DNA of 64,000 nucleotides. It comes from Nostoc indistinguendum CM1-VF10 (GTDB taxonomy: Bacteria > Cyanobacteriota > Cyanobacteriia > Cyanobacteriales > Nostocaceae). Position 1 is the first letter of the stretch; each line of letters begins with the position of its first letter. Positions 1 through 9,631 of this stretch are shown here, one piece after another. A program made the translations under genes and the position numbers. The notes under the pieces are model-generated. The model had not been told where the DNA came from. It made no database searches and saw only the letters and a program-made list of their open reading frames with translations. Location of the stretch: assembly GCA_019359215.1 (NCBI GenBank), contig JAHHHS010000005.1, forward strand, positions 62,001 through 126,000, given 5' to 3'.

Positions 1-1695
<1,695 letters not shown>

Positions 1696-1696
<1 letters not shown>

Positions 1697-2487
1697 TACA
1701 CACCCACCTCAGCAGCTGCAAATTCTTCTAGCACCCAGTCATAACCGCGAGACTCTAATTCCAGCGCCAGTTCCTTACCACCACTCGTAATAATCTGCCC
1801 TTGTGCCATCACATGCACAAAATCAGGCACAATATAATCGAGTAAGCGTTGGTAGTGAGTAATCAAAATTGTAGAATTTTCTGGAGTTGCCAGTTGATTT
1901 ACCCCATTCGCCACAATTCGGAGCGCGTCAATATCCAAACCCGAATCAGTTTCATCCAAAATTCCTAACTTTGGTTCCAGCAGCGCCATTTGCAGAATTT
2001 CATTCCGCTTCTTCTCGCCACCAGAAAACCCTTCATTCAAACTGCGACTGAGAAAACTGGCATTCATCTTCACCACATCCAGCTTTTCCTCAATCAAATC
2101 GTCAAAATCAAAAGCGTCTATTTCTTCTAAACCTTGAGCCTTGCGCCGGGAATTGTACGCCACCCGCAAGAAATCTAAATTGCTCACACCCGGAATTTCT
2201 AACGGATACTGAAACGCCAAAAATACACCACTTCTTGCGCGTTCCTCCGGTTCCAACTCCAACAAATTTTGCCCTTGAAAAATCACCTCACCGCCAGTCA
2301 CCTCATACGCCGGATGCCCCGCCAACACCTTAGAAAAAGTACTCTTACCAGAACCATTCGGTCCCATAATCGCATGAATCTCACCCGATCGCACCTCCAG
2401 ATTCACACCTTTCAAAATCGGTGTCCCATCAACATTAGCCGTCAGATTCCGTACTGACAGCACAACTTCACTATTTTCAATAATCAT
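1696..2487 (-). CDS. sufC: SufC, Fe-S assembly ABC-type ATPase
   Basis: A 263-residue ATPase of the SufBC2D complex. Walker [10 protein letters not shown] is at residues 42-50, the signature is SGGEKKRNE, and the Walker B region reads [12 protein letters not shown], the SufC-specific form. I chose the ATG at 2487 because GGGAGAGAAG lies just upstream. The open frame continues to 2541, but that extra stretch encodes a low-complexity leader and overlaps a dispersed repeat. There is no membrane partner, as expected for SufC. Confidence 0.95.
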
Positions 2488-2523
2488 CTTCTCTCCCTTC
2501 TCTCTCTGAACTCTCTGCCCCTT

Positions 2524-2560
2524 TGCGGTAGCCTGCGGCAAGCCGCTTTGCGTCTACGTT
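2524..2560. repeat. Nostoc-type short dispersed repeat (GC-rich)
   Basis: A GC-rich stretch with GCCTGCGGCAAGCCGC and GCGTCTACG, the vocabulary shared by other GC-rich patches in the window (9565-9610, 47371-47397, 63500-63700). It sits in the sufB-sufC gap, just upstream of the sufC ribosome-binding site. Such repeats are common in Nostoc genomes; function is unknown. Confidence 0.6.
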
Positions 2561-2572
2561 ATTCTTCCAAAA

Positions 2573-2607
2573 GATAAACACAGAACGCCGATGTCTCTGT
2601 GTTTATC
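2573..2607. repeat. 12-bp perfect inverted repeat between sufB and sufC
   Basis: Arms GATAAACACAGA (2573-2584) and TCTGTGTTTATC (2596-2607) are separated by 11 bases, with no U-run after the stem on the minus strand. In the operon transcript it lies directly after sufB and before sufC. It could be an RNA processing or stabilising hairpin that sets the sufB to sufCDS ratio; that role is inferred. Confidence 0.75.
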
Positions 2608-2618
2608 CTTGCTTCCAT

Positions 2619-4058
2619 TTATCCAACACTGCCTTCCAACTTCAAACTCAACAACTTATCAGCTTCTACAGCAAACTCCATTGGTAGCTGATTGAAAACA
2701 TCCTTACAGAAGCCGCTAATCATCATCGAAATAGCATCTTCTGAAGAAATACCCCGTTGAGCAAAGTAAAATAACTGATCTTCCCCAATCTTAGAAGTAG
2801 AAGCTTCATGCTCCACCTTCGCACCGTTATTTTGCACCTGAATATAAGGGAAAGTGTTGGCATGGGCATTATCGCCAATCAGCATTGAGTCACACTGAGA
2901 ATAATTTCTCGCGCCTTTCGCTGTCGGGTTAACTTTCACCAAACCCCGGTAACTATTACTAGAATTACCTGCGGAGATTCCTTTAGAAATAATTGTACTG
3001 CGGGTATTCTTACCTACGTGAATCATCTTACTACCCGTATCAGCTTGCTGCTGATGATTTGTCAGCGCCACCGAGTAAAACTCACCCACAGAGTTATCAC
3101 CCACCAACACACAGCTAGGATATTTCCAAGTAATTGCCGAACCTGTTTCTACTTGAGTCCAGGAAATCTTGGAATTTACACCCTGACACAAACCGCGCTT
3201 GGTGACAAAGTTGTAAATACCGCCTTTACCGTTGGCATCGCCAGCGTACCAGTTTTGCACAGTAGAGTATTTAATTTCGGCGTTGTCGAGGGCGACGAGT
3301 TCCACAACTGCGGCGTGCAATTGGTTGCTATCATACATCGGTGCGGTGCAACCTTCGAGGTAAGAAACATAACTACCTTCTTCAGCGACAATCAAAGTCC
3401 GCTCAAATTGTCCTGTGTCACCAGAGTTGATGCGGAAGTAGGTAGACAGTTCCATTGGGCATTTCACGCCTTTAGGAATGTAGACAAACGAACCATCGCT
3501 AAATACGGCGGCGTTCAAGGCGGCAAAATAATTGTCAGCGATGGGAACAACGCTACCCAAATATTTTTTGATCAGTTCTGGGTGTTCTTGCAACGCTTCG
3601 GAAAATGAACAGAAAATAACGCCATCTTCCGCTAGCTTTTCTTTAAATGTAGTGGCGACAGAAACGCTATCGAAAATTGCATCAACGGCGACGTTTGCCA
3701 GCCGCTTCTGTTCAGATAGAGAAATGCCTAACTTCTCGAAGGTTTCTAAAAGAGTTGGATCAACTTCATCCAAGCTGTTTAGTTTTTCTTTCTTACGTTT
3801 TGGCGCTGAGTAGTAAATGATATCCTGATAATTGATTGGCGGGTACTTGACATTAGGCCAAGTCGGTTCCGTCATTTTTTGCCACTGGCGATAAGCTCTG
3901 AGACGAAAGTCCAGCATGAACTGCGGCTCGTTCTTCTTAGAGGAGATCAAGCGGATAACGTCCTCGTCTAGTCCACGCGGTATGGTGTCGGACTCAATGT
4001 CTGTGACAAAGCCGTACTTGTAGGGTTGGTTGACTAAGGTTTTGACAGTGGCACTCAT
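2619..4058 (-). CDS. sufB: SufB, Fe-S cluster assembly scaffold
   Basis: A 479-residue SufB, the subunit that receives sulfur from SufS/SufE and on which the cluster is built. Family stretches are clear: [38 protein letters not shown] and [20 protein letters not shown]. No intein is present. It is the first gene of sufBCDS, transcribed away from sufR, and the two SufR operators at 4187-4247 lie in its promoter region. Confidence 0.97.
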   Translation of the reverse strand: MSATVKTLVNQPYKYGFVTDIESDTIPRGLDEDVIRLISSKKNEPQFMLDFRLRAYRQWQKMTEPTWPNVKYPPINYQDIIYYSAPKRKKEKLNSLDEVDPTLLETFEKLGISLSEQKRLANVAVDAIFDSVSVATTFKEKLAEDGVIFCSFSEALQEHPELIKKYLGSVVPIADNYFAALNAAVFSDGSFVYIPKGVKCPMELSTYFRINSGDTGQFERTLIVAEEGSYVSYLEGCTAPMYDSNQLHAAVVELVALDNAEIKYSTVQNWYAGDANGKGGIYNFVTKRGLCQGVNSKISWTQVETGSAITWKYPSCVLVGDNSVGEFYSVALTNHQQQADTGSKMIHVGKNTRSTIISKGISAGNSSNSYRGLVKVNPTAKGARNYSQCDSMLIGDNAHANTFPYIQVQNNGAKVEHEASTSKIGEDQLFYFAQRGISSEDAISMMISGFCKDVFNQLPMEFAVEADKLLSLKLEGSVG

Positions 4059-4186
4059 CAGTAATAATCTCTCGTGTTCGGAACTTGAATCTCTCTATAA
4101 GGATGGGAGATGGACTTTCTTTAGCCGATTCCCATCTACCGTTACGGAATGGTTACACGGCTGCTAGAATAGTGGTGGAGAGTAAA

Positions 4187-4202
4187 ACAACAGCTATGTT
4201 GT
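4187..4202. promoter_or_regulatory. SufR operator 1 (CAAC-N6-GTTG)
   Basis: CAAC (4188-4191), six bases, GTTG (4198-4201), extended to ACAAC/GTTGT and further by flanking A and T. This is the inverted repeat described for SufR binding in cyanobacteria. It lies between the divergent sufB and sufR starts, about 130 bp from sufB. Confidence 0.85.
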
Positions 4203-4231
4203 TTAATCTATCTTCATTTTACGCTAAATTA

Positions 4232-4247
4232 ACAACAACAATGTTGT
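4232..4247. promoter_or_regulatory. SufR operator 2 (CAAC-N6-GTTG)
   Basis: CAAC (4233-4236), AACAAT, GTTG (4243-4246), again flanked by A and T to give ACAAC/GTTGT. It is 45 bp from operator 1, so the centres are about four helical turns apart, and about 66 bp upstream of the sufR start. It probably serves autoregulation of sufR as well as sufB repression. Confidence 0.85.
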
Positions 4248-4312
4248 CAAAGTCAAATTTTCAAAGAAATTAATTTTTGGGGCGTTCGCTGAACGTCTCG
4301 CACTACATGAAG

Positions 4313-4996
4313 ATGGCGACTACCCACCAGTCCTCAACCAAGCAAGATATCCTAGAATATCTGCACAAACACGAAAAAGCAACGGCTTTAGAACTAGCTG
4401 AAGTTTTAGACGTTACCCCCCAAGCGATTCGTCGCCATCTCAAAGATTTGGAGACGGAGGAGCTAGTTTTGTATTCGACATCAGTGCAGGCGACGGGGAT
4501 GGGGCGTCCGCAGCATCTTTATCAACTGAGTCGTCAAGGACGCGATCGCTTGCATCGAACAATGAGCGATCGCTTTGGTGATGCAAGCGGAAATTTTGCG
4601 GTTTCGTTGCTAGACACCTTAGCCGAAACGGTAGGACATGACCAATTTAAATCGATTTTAGAGAAACAGTGGCAGCGCAAAGCTCTAGAATACCGCGATC
4701 GCGTCGGTAACGGTTCACTACGAGAACGTGTAGCCAACTTAGTAGAGTTGAGAAAAGCGGAAGGCTTCATGGCAGAGTATCACGCGGTTGATGTAAATGA
4801 CTGCTTTGAGAGCGATCGCTTTATCTTAATGGAGCACAACTGCGCCATTTCTAATGTTGCCGAGTCTTTCCCCAGCATCTGTGGTCACGAATTAGAAATG
4901 TTTGCAGCCGTCTTACCAGATTGTAACGTAGAGCGCACCCACTGGATTATCGATGGAGAACATCGTTGTGGCTATTTGGTACAAATTCGTCAGTAA
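4313..4996 (+). CDS. sufR: SufR, Fe-S-sensing repressor of suf operon
   Basis: A DeoR/ArsR-like winged-helix repressor of about 227 residues. It holds a [4Fe-4S] cluster, represses sufBCDS and autoregulates. The N-terminus has the helix-turn-helix ALELAEVLDVTPQAIRRHLK. The C-terminus has four cysteines spaced C-X12-C-X13-C-X14-C, from HNC to HRCGY, the reported SufR pattern. I start at the ATG at 4313 (MATTHQSSTKQ) because homologues begin there. ATG 4307 and TTG 4277 are in frame but read through a GC-rich dispersed repeat (4281-4302). Confidence 0.95.
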   Translation: MATTHQSSTKQDILEYLHKHEKATALELAEVLDVTPQAIRRHLKDLETEELVLYSTSVQATGMGRPQHLYQLSRQGRDRLHRTMSDRFGDASGNFAVSLLDTLAETVGHDQFKSILEKQWQRKALEYRDRVGNGSLRERVANLVELRKAEGFMAEYHAVDVNDCFESDRFILMEHNCAISNVAESFPSICGHELEMFAAVLPDCNVERTHWIIDGEHRCGYLVQIRQ

Positions 4997-5078
4997 AATC
5001 CTCATCAATAAACTCGGTTTACATCTAGCCGTCGTAATGGATAATAGCTGAATAGCAAGTAAGTTTGAGATAGCATTT

Positions 5079-5339
5079 ATGGATGTACCACCCCAGCAAC
5101 CATCAGCACAATTTTTAACTCTGGAAGAGTCAGCAAAAGTAGATGCGGCGTTGTTGTCTTCCCCAGAAAAGTTTTTGACAAGATTGACAATTTCATCATT
5201 GAAGGTTTTGAAGCATATTGCCCAAGAGTATAGCGTTTCTATAGAAGATTTGACAGCGCAGCAAATAATTGCCTGGTTTGAAAAAGATGGCAAAATCCGA
5301 CGTGAACAGGGCATTGAAGCCGCATATCTAAAGTGGTGA
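5079..5339 (+). CDS. conserved small protein, unknown function
   Basis: An 86-residue protein that I do not recognise by function. It is acidic to neutral, without membrane segments or cysteines. Its C-terminal half (SIEDLTAQQIIAWFEKDGKI) looks helical and could be a small binding domain. It lies 82 bp after sufR on the same strand, and a hairpin (5380-5402) follows. Codon use and HIP-rich surroundings resemble its neighbours, so it is probably a real cyanobacterial gene. Confidence 0.6.
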   Translation: MDVPPQQPSAQFLTLEESAKVDAALLSSPEKFLTRLTISSLKVLKHIAQEYSVSIEDLTAQQIIAWFEKDGKIRREQGIEAAYLKW

Positions 5340-5379
5340 TTTAAAGATATAATAGAAAATTTTTTCCATACAATAAATG

Positions 5380-5402
5380 TAGGGTGAGTAAACCTTACCC
5401 TA
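5380..5402. terminator. hairpin between convergent genes
   Basis: TAGGGTGAG, loop TAAA, CCTTACCCTA forms a stem with one bulge or mismatch, followed by TTATTTTA. It sits between the plus-strand small gene ending at 5339 and the minus-strand PQ-loop gene ending at 5467, so it may terminate both. Confidence 0.55.
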
Positions 5403-5466
5403 TTATTTTAAAAATAAAATAAATAGTAATTTTATAGGAGTATTTTGGATTTAATTAGTTAATAAA

Positions 5467-5730
5467 TTATCCTTTTCTGTAATATATTGCCAATAATGTT
5501 ACTGTTCCACAGCCAATAAAACTAATTAAATTACCATACATCAAGATTATGTCTTTATAGTAATAACCATAAAGAACACCGTTAATTTGAATAATATTAA
5601 AACCAACAAAAGTTATTAAAGAAATATTTCTAGCGCTTTTAGTTTTGATGATTCTGATAGCTTGGGGGATAAATAAACTAGCATTGAATACAAAACCCAA
5701 GCCAAATAAAAAAGTCACTATTTCTTTCAT
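5467..5730 (-). CDS. SemiSWEET/PQ-loop family small membrane protein
   Basis: An 87-residue protein with three predicted membrane helices: about residues 5-22, 38-58 and 62-83. After helix 1 it has the proline-glutamine motif in LFIPQAIRIIKTKSA, followed by ARNISLITF. That is the signature of bacterial SemiSWEET half-transporters, which dimerise and move small sugars. Substrate cannot be told from sequence. It stands alone between hairpins. Confidence 0.72.
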   Translation of the reverse strand: MKEIVTFLFGLGFVFNASLFIPQAIRIIKTKSARNISLITFVGFNIIQINGVLYGYYYKDIILMYGNLISFIGCGTVTLLAIYYRKG

Positions 5731-5896
5731 ATTTTTATTATATTATACTCAACCATTAAAAGTATATTTAACTGTGGATTATGTATGTATAGTTGTTTGA
5801 ATACAGCTAGCTAAGAGGATATTTAGAAAGTCGCTACAACAGTATTAAGAACATAGCTTTGCATTAAAGGAAGAGAGGCAGTATTAATTAAAAAGC

Positions 5897-5924
5897 ATAA
5901 AGCACCTTTTGAAAAGTGCTTTAT
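5897..5924 (-). terminator. rho-independent terminator
   Basis: ATAAAGCAC (5897-5905) pairs with GTGCTTTAT (5916-5924). On the minus strand the stem is followed by GCTTTTTAATT. It lies 34 bp after the stop of the 5958-6590 membrane protein gene. Confidence 0.75.
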
Positions 5925-5957
5925 AAACTGATTACATTTGGTTTGTCCAAAAATTTT

Positions 5958-6590
5958 TTAAGAATTGTAATTGTTAGCTCTAGGACTACGAGCGCCAGTT
6001 ACAGCTCCAATCATTGAGGCTATTAAACCCAACAAAGAACCAAACACAAACCACCACAATCCTGAACGTAAATTAGCCGCCGCTTCACGAGCTTGTTGGG
6101 CAGTTACGTTTGCTTGTGGTACATTAACACCACCTTGCTGTTGTACTTGGTTTATGACTTCCCCAGCGTTAGAAGCAGCAACACCAAAAGCACCAGACAC
6201 TCCACTTGCTAACAGCCATGAGCTAACAGCCAAAGTCGTTGCCCAAAGAATTGCGCCGTTAAGTAGAGCGGTATTGCGGTTCATCGGCCCACAAGCACGG
6301 GCTGTAACCCAACCACCAGTAAATAGAGAAATTAGTAAGGCAATAGTTGACCAAAGTCCAGCATTACCAGCAGCGTTAGGGGCATTTGTTCTGGGTGCAC
6401 CTGAACCTTCAATTGTGCCTGCCGCAAAAGCACCAATTATAGCGCTTAAAATTAATTGAGTAGCTAAAGCGACCAACAAACCAGAAATAATTGGGCCCCA
6501 GCGAACAAGATCATGATACTCAGTTACTCGGCCTGCTACCGCAGGTTCAGTAGAAATAACGTCATTCCCTGTCCGATTTACGTATGACAT
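5958..6590 (-). CDS. integral membrane protein, unknown function
   Basis: A 210-residue protein with four likely membrane segments: about residues 30-58 (IISGLLVALATQLILSAIIG), 78-100, 106-135 and 174-198. A Gln/Asn/Ala-rich soluble stretch (QVQQQGGVNVPQANVTAQQA) lies before the last helix. The N-terminal cytosolic part precedes HDLVRWGPIISG. It resembles YrzE-type or TIGR04086-like hypothetical membrane proteins, but I cannot assign a function. A good terminator follows. Confidence 0.7.
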   Translation of the reverse strand: MSYVNRTGNDVISTEPAVAGRVTEYHDLVRWGPIISGLLVALATQLILSAIIGAFAAGTIEGSGAPRTNAPNAAGNAGLWSTIALLISLFTGGWVTARACGPMNRNTALLNGAILWATTLAVSSWLLASGVSGAFGVAASNAGEVINQVQQQGGVNVPQANVTAQQAREAAANLRSGLWWFVFGSLLGLIASMIGAVTGARSPRANNYNS

Positions 6591-6958
6591 AGTTTATGTT
6601 CTCCAGTGCTGTTTCAGCAAACTTTATCTAAGGTATATTCATGTTTATGCTCAATATTAAATAGCTAAATCATATACCTTTACATCTATCAGGAGAAATA
6701 GTTATTCAATCTATCTTTAGTAATAATAATTAAAGAAATGGATTGAACAAATTTTAATATAATTTAGTATTTGTTGATTAGCTCATAATGTTTGCAAAAC
6801 TTTATGAACTTTATATATATAATATTTTGAAGTTAATAACTGTGTTTTAACTTCTATGATAATCTGACTTCAATTTGTCAGAAAAACTAAACTCAATACA
6901 AAAATTTGGAACCATAATTAAAAAATCCTGACAAAGTCATTAAATAGCTAATAAAACA
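6591..6958. other. AT-rich intergenic region, nothing recognised
   Basis: 368 bp of strongly AT-rich sequence upstream of the membrane protein gene and downstream of the YbjQ gene. I see no ORF, RNA or strong hairpin. Confidence 0.6.
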
Positions 6959-7285
6959 TTAACGCATCTTTACAGCAGTGCCTGTAGCAGTAATCAATAA
7001 AAGAACTCCTGACTGGTCAATATTGATTGTGCCAGTATCAATTTCAATTCCAATCACAGCATTTGCTCCTAAACGTTGTGCCCGTTGCTCTAATTCTTCT
7101 AATGCCTTGCGTTGGCCCTGCTCAAATAGACGCTCATAGCTACCAGTGCGTCCACCGATAATATCTCGAATACCAGCCAAAAAATCCCGCAAGAAATTAC
7201 TGCCATAGACTACTTCTGCTGTCACAATTCCTAAATATGAATCAATAACGGCTCCTTGAATTACATCAGTGGTAGTTATAATCAT
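6959..7285 (-). CDS. YbjQ/DUF74 family protein
   Basis: A 108-residue member of the YbjQ (DUF74) family, small proteins that form pentameric rings and have been called putative heavy-metal-binding proteins without proof. The hallmarks are GIVTAEVVYG near the N-terminus, the RDIIGGRTGSYE loop, and the alternating core GANAVIGIEIDTGTI. Length is normal. It is a single-gene unit with no informative neighbour. Confidence 0.88.
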   Translation of the reverse strand: MIITTTDVIQGAVIDSYLGIVTAEVVYGSNFLRDFLAGIRDIIGGRTGSYERLFEQGQRKALEELEQRAQRLGANAVIGIEIDTGTINIDQSGVLLLITATGTAVKMR

Positions 7286-7932
7286 AAATTAGCCTCCAAG
7301 ATAGCATACAGGTTAGTATTTATTATCATAATATACATTTGAAAACAGTTTGTGTTGATACAGGTTTGAAAAACATCCTCTCATATAATTTTAGATTATG
7401 ATCACTTCCAACTAGCGTACAGCACTACCGCAAATTCGCACTCATTGGTAGGATCACCCGACTAAAAATTAGGATTTGAAAGGAAATTTTACTTGTTAAA
7501 TTTTTGTTACTGTGTAATGGCTAAAAAAGGATATAAATGCTTGGATTGTAGCTTACTAAAACGTAGTACAAAAGACTAAAGATTAGATACAAATTCAGCA
7601 AAATTTTAAATAAAGTAACAAACAATAATGAACCTTAAACCCTTTGAAATTGGCGCATCGCCTCTCTAGAATTAAGTTAGACGCCTGTTACATTTTTATA
7701 AATAATACGTATAATTACTGGTGCCAAAAGTGTCATTTTGCTGAATTACTGATTTATATATAGGGTAACTTGATGATTCAGTAAAAACTCTGAAATTTAG
7801 CGCTGATTGTAAAGAAAAGAGTCCATGAATTATTAACATCTCAATCAATACGAAAAAATACAGTTTTCAAAAGTCTATATTTTTGTTTTAATGTACAAGA
7901 AAAAAGCCCTTTAAAATTTCAGGAAATTTACT
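7286..7932. other. intergenic region between divergent genes
   Basis: 647 bp separating the divergent YbjQ and TPR genes. It is AT-rich. I find no ORF, RNA gene or convincing palindrome. It must contain both promoters, but I could not place them. Confidence 0.5.
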
Positions 7933-8613
7933 GTGTACAAGTCAACATCATTTGTGCTGAGTGTGGTGTTTTTAGGATGTTTTGCCTTCACTATACCTTC
8001 AGTAGCTCAGGCTCAGGTATTAGTGGCGCAAGCCAAAAACCCACAATTAAAGCAACTACTAGAAGAAGGACGGAGATTAGTTGATACGGGTGATTATGGT
8101 GGTGCGATCGCAGTTTATCAGAACGCAGCTAGCCTAGACCCCAAAAATGCTAAAATTCATTCAGGTATTGGCTATTTATACGCTCAACAGGGAAATTACA
8201 AGGCGGCATTAACAGCTTATCGTCGAGCGATCGCCATCAACCCTAACAATAGTGATTTTTACTACGCCGTAGGTTACATCAAAGCGAATTTGGGCGACAC
8301 CCGTGGGGCTAAGGAAGGCTACCGTCGTGCCATACAGCTGAACCGTAACAACGTTAACGCCTATTTAGGATTGGCGGTGACGCAATCTCGTATGGGAGAC
8401 TATACTGCTGCTAGCTGGGCATACGACCAAGCAATTAGCTTAGACAAGAACAACGCCCAGACTTATGAGTTGATGGGTTCAATGTATAAACAGCGACGAC
8501 AAACAAAACAAGCAAACAGCTTGCTTCAGAAAGCCCGCAACTTGTACAAGCAACGCAATGACTTACAAGGGGTGAACAGAGTAGAAGCAATGCTGCGACA
8601 GTTAGGAGGATGA
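7933..8613 (+). CDS. secreted TPR-repeat protein
   Basis: A 226-residue protein with a signal peptide (hydrophobic VLSVVFLGCFAFTI, cleavage near VAQAQ) followed by four to five tetratricopeptide repeats at about residues 45-195. Examples are NAKIHSGIGYLYAQQGNYKA and NNSDFYYAVGYIKANLGDT. TPRs mediate protein-protein contacts; the partner is unknown, and the location is periplasmic or thylakoid-lumenal. The start is GTG at 7933, with AGGA twelve bases upstream. It ends two bases before the convergent ABC gene stop, so the two transcripts meet. Confidence 0.85.
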   Translation: MYKSTSFVLSVVFLGCFAFTIPSVAQAQVLVAQAKNPQLKQLLEEGRRLVDTGDYGGAIAVYQNAASLDPKNAKIHSGIGYLYAQQGNYKAALTAYRRAIAINPNNSDFYYAVGYIKANLGDTRGAKEGYRRAIQLNRNNVNAYLGLAVTQSRMGDYTAASWAYDQAISLDKNNAQTYELMGSMYKQRRQTKQANSLLQKARNLYKQRNDLQGVNRVEAMLRQLGG

Positions 8614-8615
8614 GG

Positions 8616-9524
8616 TTAATCTAACTGGCGTCCCGTTAATTCCACAAAAATATCTTCCAGGTTAGAGGGACGCACCATCATTCCGGTTTTATCGGGCTGT
8701 TCATTCAAGTAGACATTGGCTGCTTCCAAGGATGGGAAAAACAAATATTCCCAACTACGGGCGCTATCATTCCCCACTTCAGACACACCCAATTGCTTCA
8801 TCACCAAACCTTCACCGTGAGCAGAACGGAGCTGTTGTAAAGTTCCCAAAGAAATTAGTCTACCGCTATCCATAATACCGATGCGTCCTGGCTTGGTAGA
8901 ACCAAAAGCATCGCACAAAAATTCGACCTCATCCATATAATGAGTCGTCAGTAGCATCGTCATCCCTTGTTTATTCAAATCCCGAATAATTTCCCAGAGG
9001 CGTCGCCTGGTTTGGGGGTCTAGTCCTACCGTTGGTTCATCCAAAAACAGAATTTGCGGTTGATGCAATAAAGCTCTCGCAATCTGCAATCGTCGTTTCA
9101 TACCCCCAGACAGAGTTTTTACCAAATCATTACGTTTTTCTGCCAACTCAACATACTCTAGCCATTGATTAATTAGTTTTTGTCGCTGTGGATTGCTAAT
9201 GTGATGTAGCCTCCCATGCAGTTCCATATTTTCCCAAACGGTTAAATCATTATCCACACTAGTTTGCTGCAAGACTACGCCAATACTCTGTTTTGCCAGC
9301 ATTGATTGGCTCATCACATCATATCCACCTACTTCTATCCGTCCTTGGGATGGTTTCGTTAGTGTAGTCAACATCCGAATCGTGGTTGATTTACCCGCAC
9401 CATTCGCGCCAAGTAGAGCAAATATCTCCCCCGCTTCAATTTGGAATGACAGATCATTGACTACAGGTACATTATTGTAAAACTTGTAGACATTTTCTAG
9501 AAAGACAGCAGCAGTCATAGTCAC
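8616..9524 (-). CDS. ABC transporter ATP-binding protein (DrrA/CcmA-like)
   Basis: A 302-residue ABC nucleotide-binding subunit of the drug or polysaccharide exporter type. Walker A GANGAGKST is at residues 39-47, the signature is LSGGMKRRLQIARAL, and Walker B is ILFLDEPTVGLDP. A C-terminal extension of about 80 residues, ending PSNLEDIFVELTGRQLD, is typical of DrrA-like proteins. No permease lies beside it, so the membrane partner must be encoded elsewhere. ATG 9518 is an alternative start two codons in. Confidence 0.9.
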   Translation of the reverse strand: MTMTAAVFLENVYKFYNNVPVVNDLSFQIEAGEIFALLGANGAGKSTTIRMLTTLTKPSQGRIEVGGYDVMSQSMLAKQSIGVVLQQTSVDNDLTVWENMELHGRLHHISNPQRQKLINQWLEYVELAEKRNDLVKTLSGGMKRRLQIARALLHQPQILFLDEPTVGLDPQTRRRLWEIIRDLNKQGMTMLLTTHYMDEVEFLCDAFGSTKPGRIGIMDSGRLISLGTLQQLRSAHGEGLVMKQLGVSEVGNDSARSWEYLFFPSLEAANVYLNEQPDKTGMMVRPSNLEDIFVELTGRQLD

Positions 9525-9564
9525 TTTGCTCCAATTAAAAATTTAAAATCACCAAAGTTTTGAT

Positions 9565-9610
9565 GGTCGCAAGCCGACCCACCCTGTGGGAAGCCGCAGA
9601 AGCGTCTACA
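9565..9610. repeat. GC-rich short dispersed repeat
   Basis: A block containing GCAAGCCGAC, CCCTGTGGGAAGCCGC and GAAGCGTCTACAG, the same vocabulary as other Nostoc dispersed repeats in this window. It fills the gap between the kinase stop and the ABC gene start. Confidence 0.6.
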
Positions 9611-9631
9611 GACTGCCCCCTTGCCTCTTTT

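Noticed and set aside
2488..2541. Upstream extension of sufC to 2541
   Set aside because: The extra 18 codons run through a dispersed-repeat edge and an A/G-rich ribosome site; the ATG at 2487 has that site at the right distance.
3018..3608. 196-codon frame antisense to sufB
   Set aside because: It lies wholly inside sufB on the other strand, and the sufB sequence is clearly conserved, so this is a shadow.
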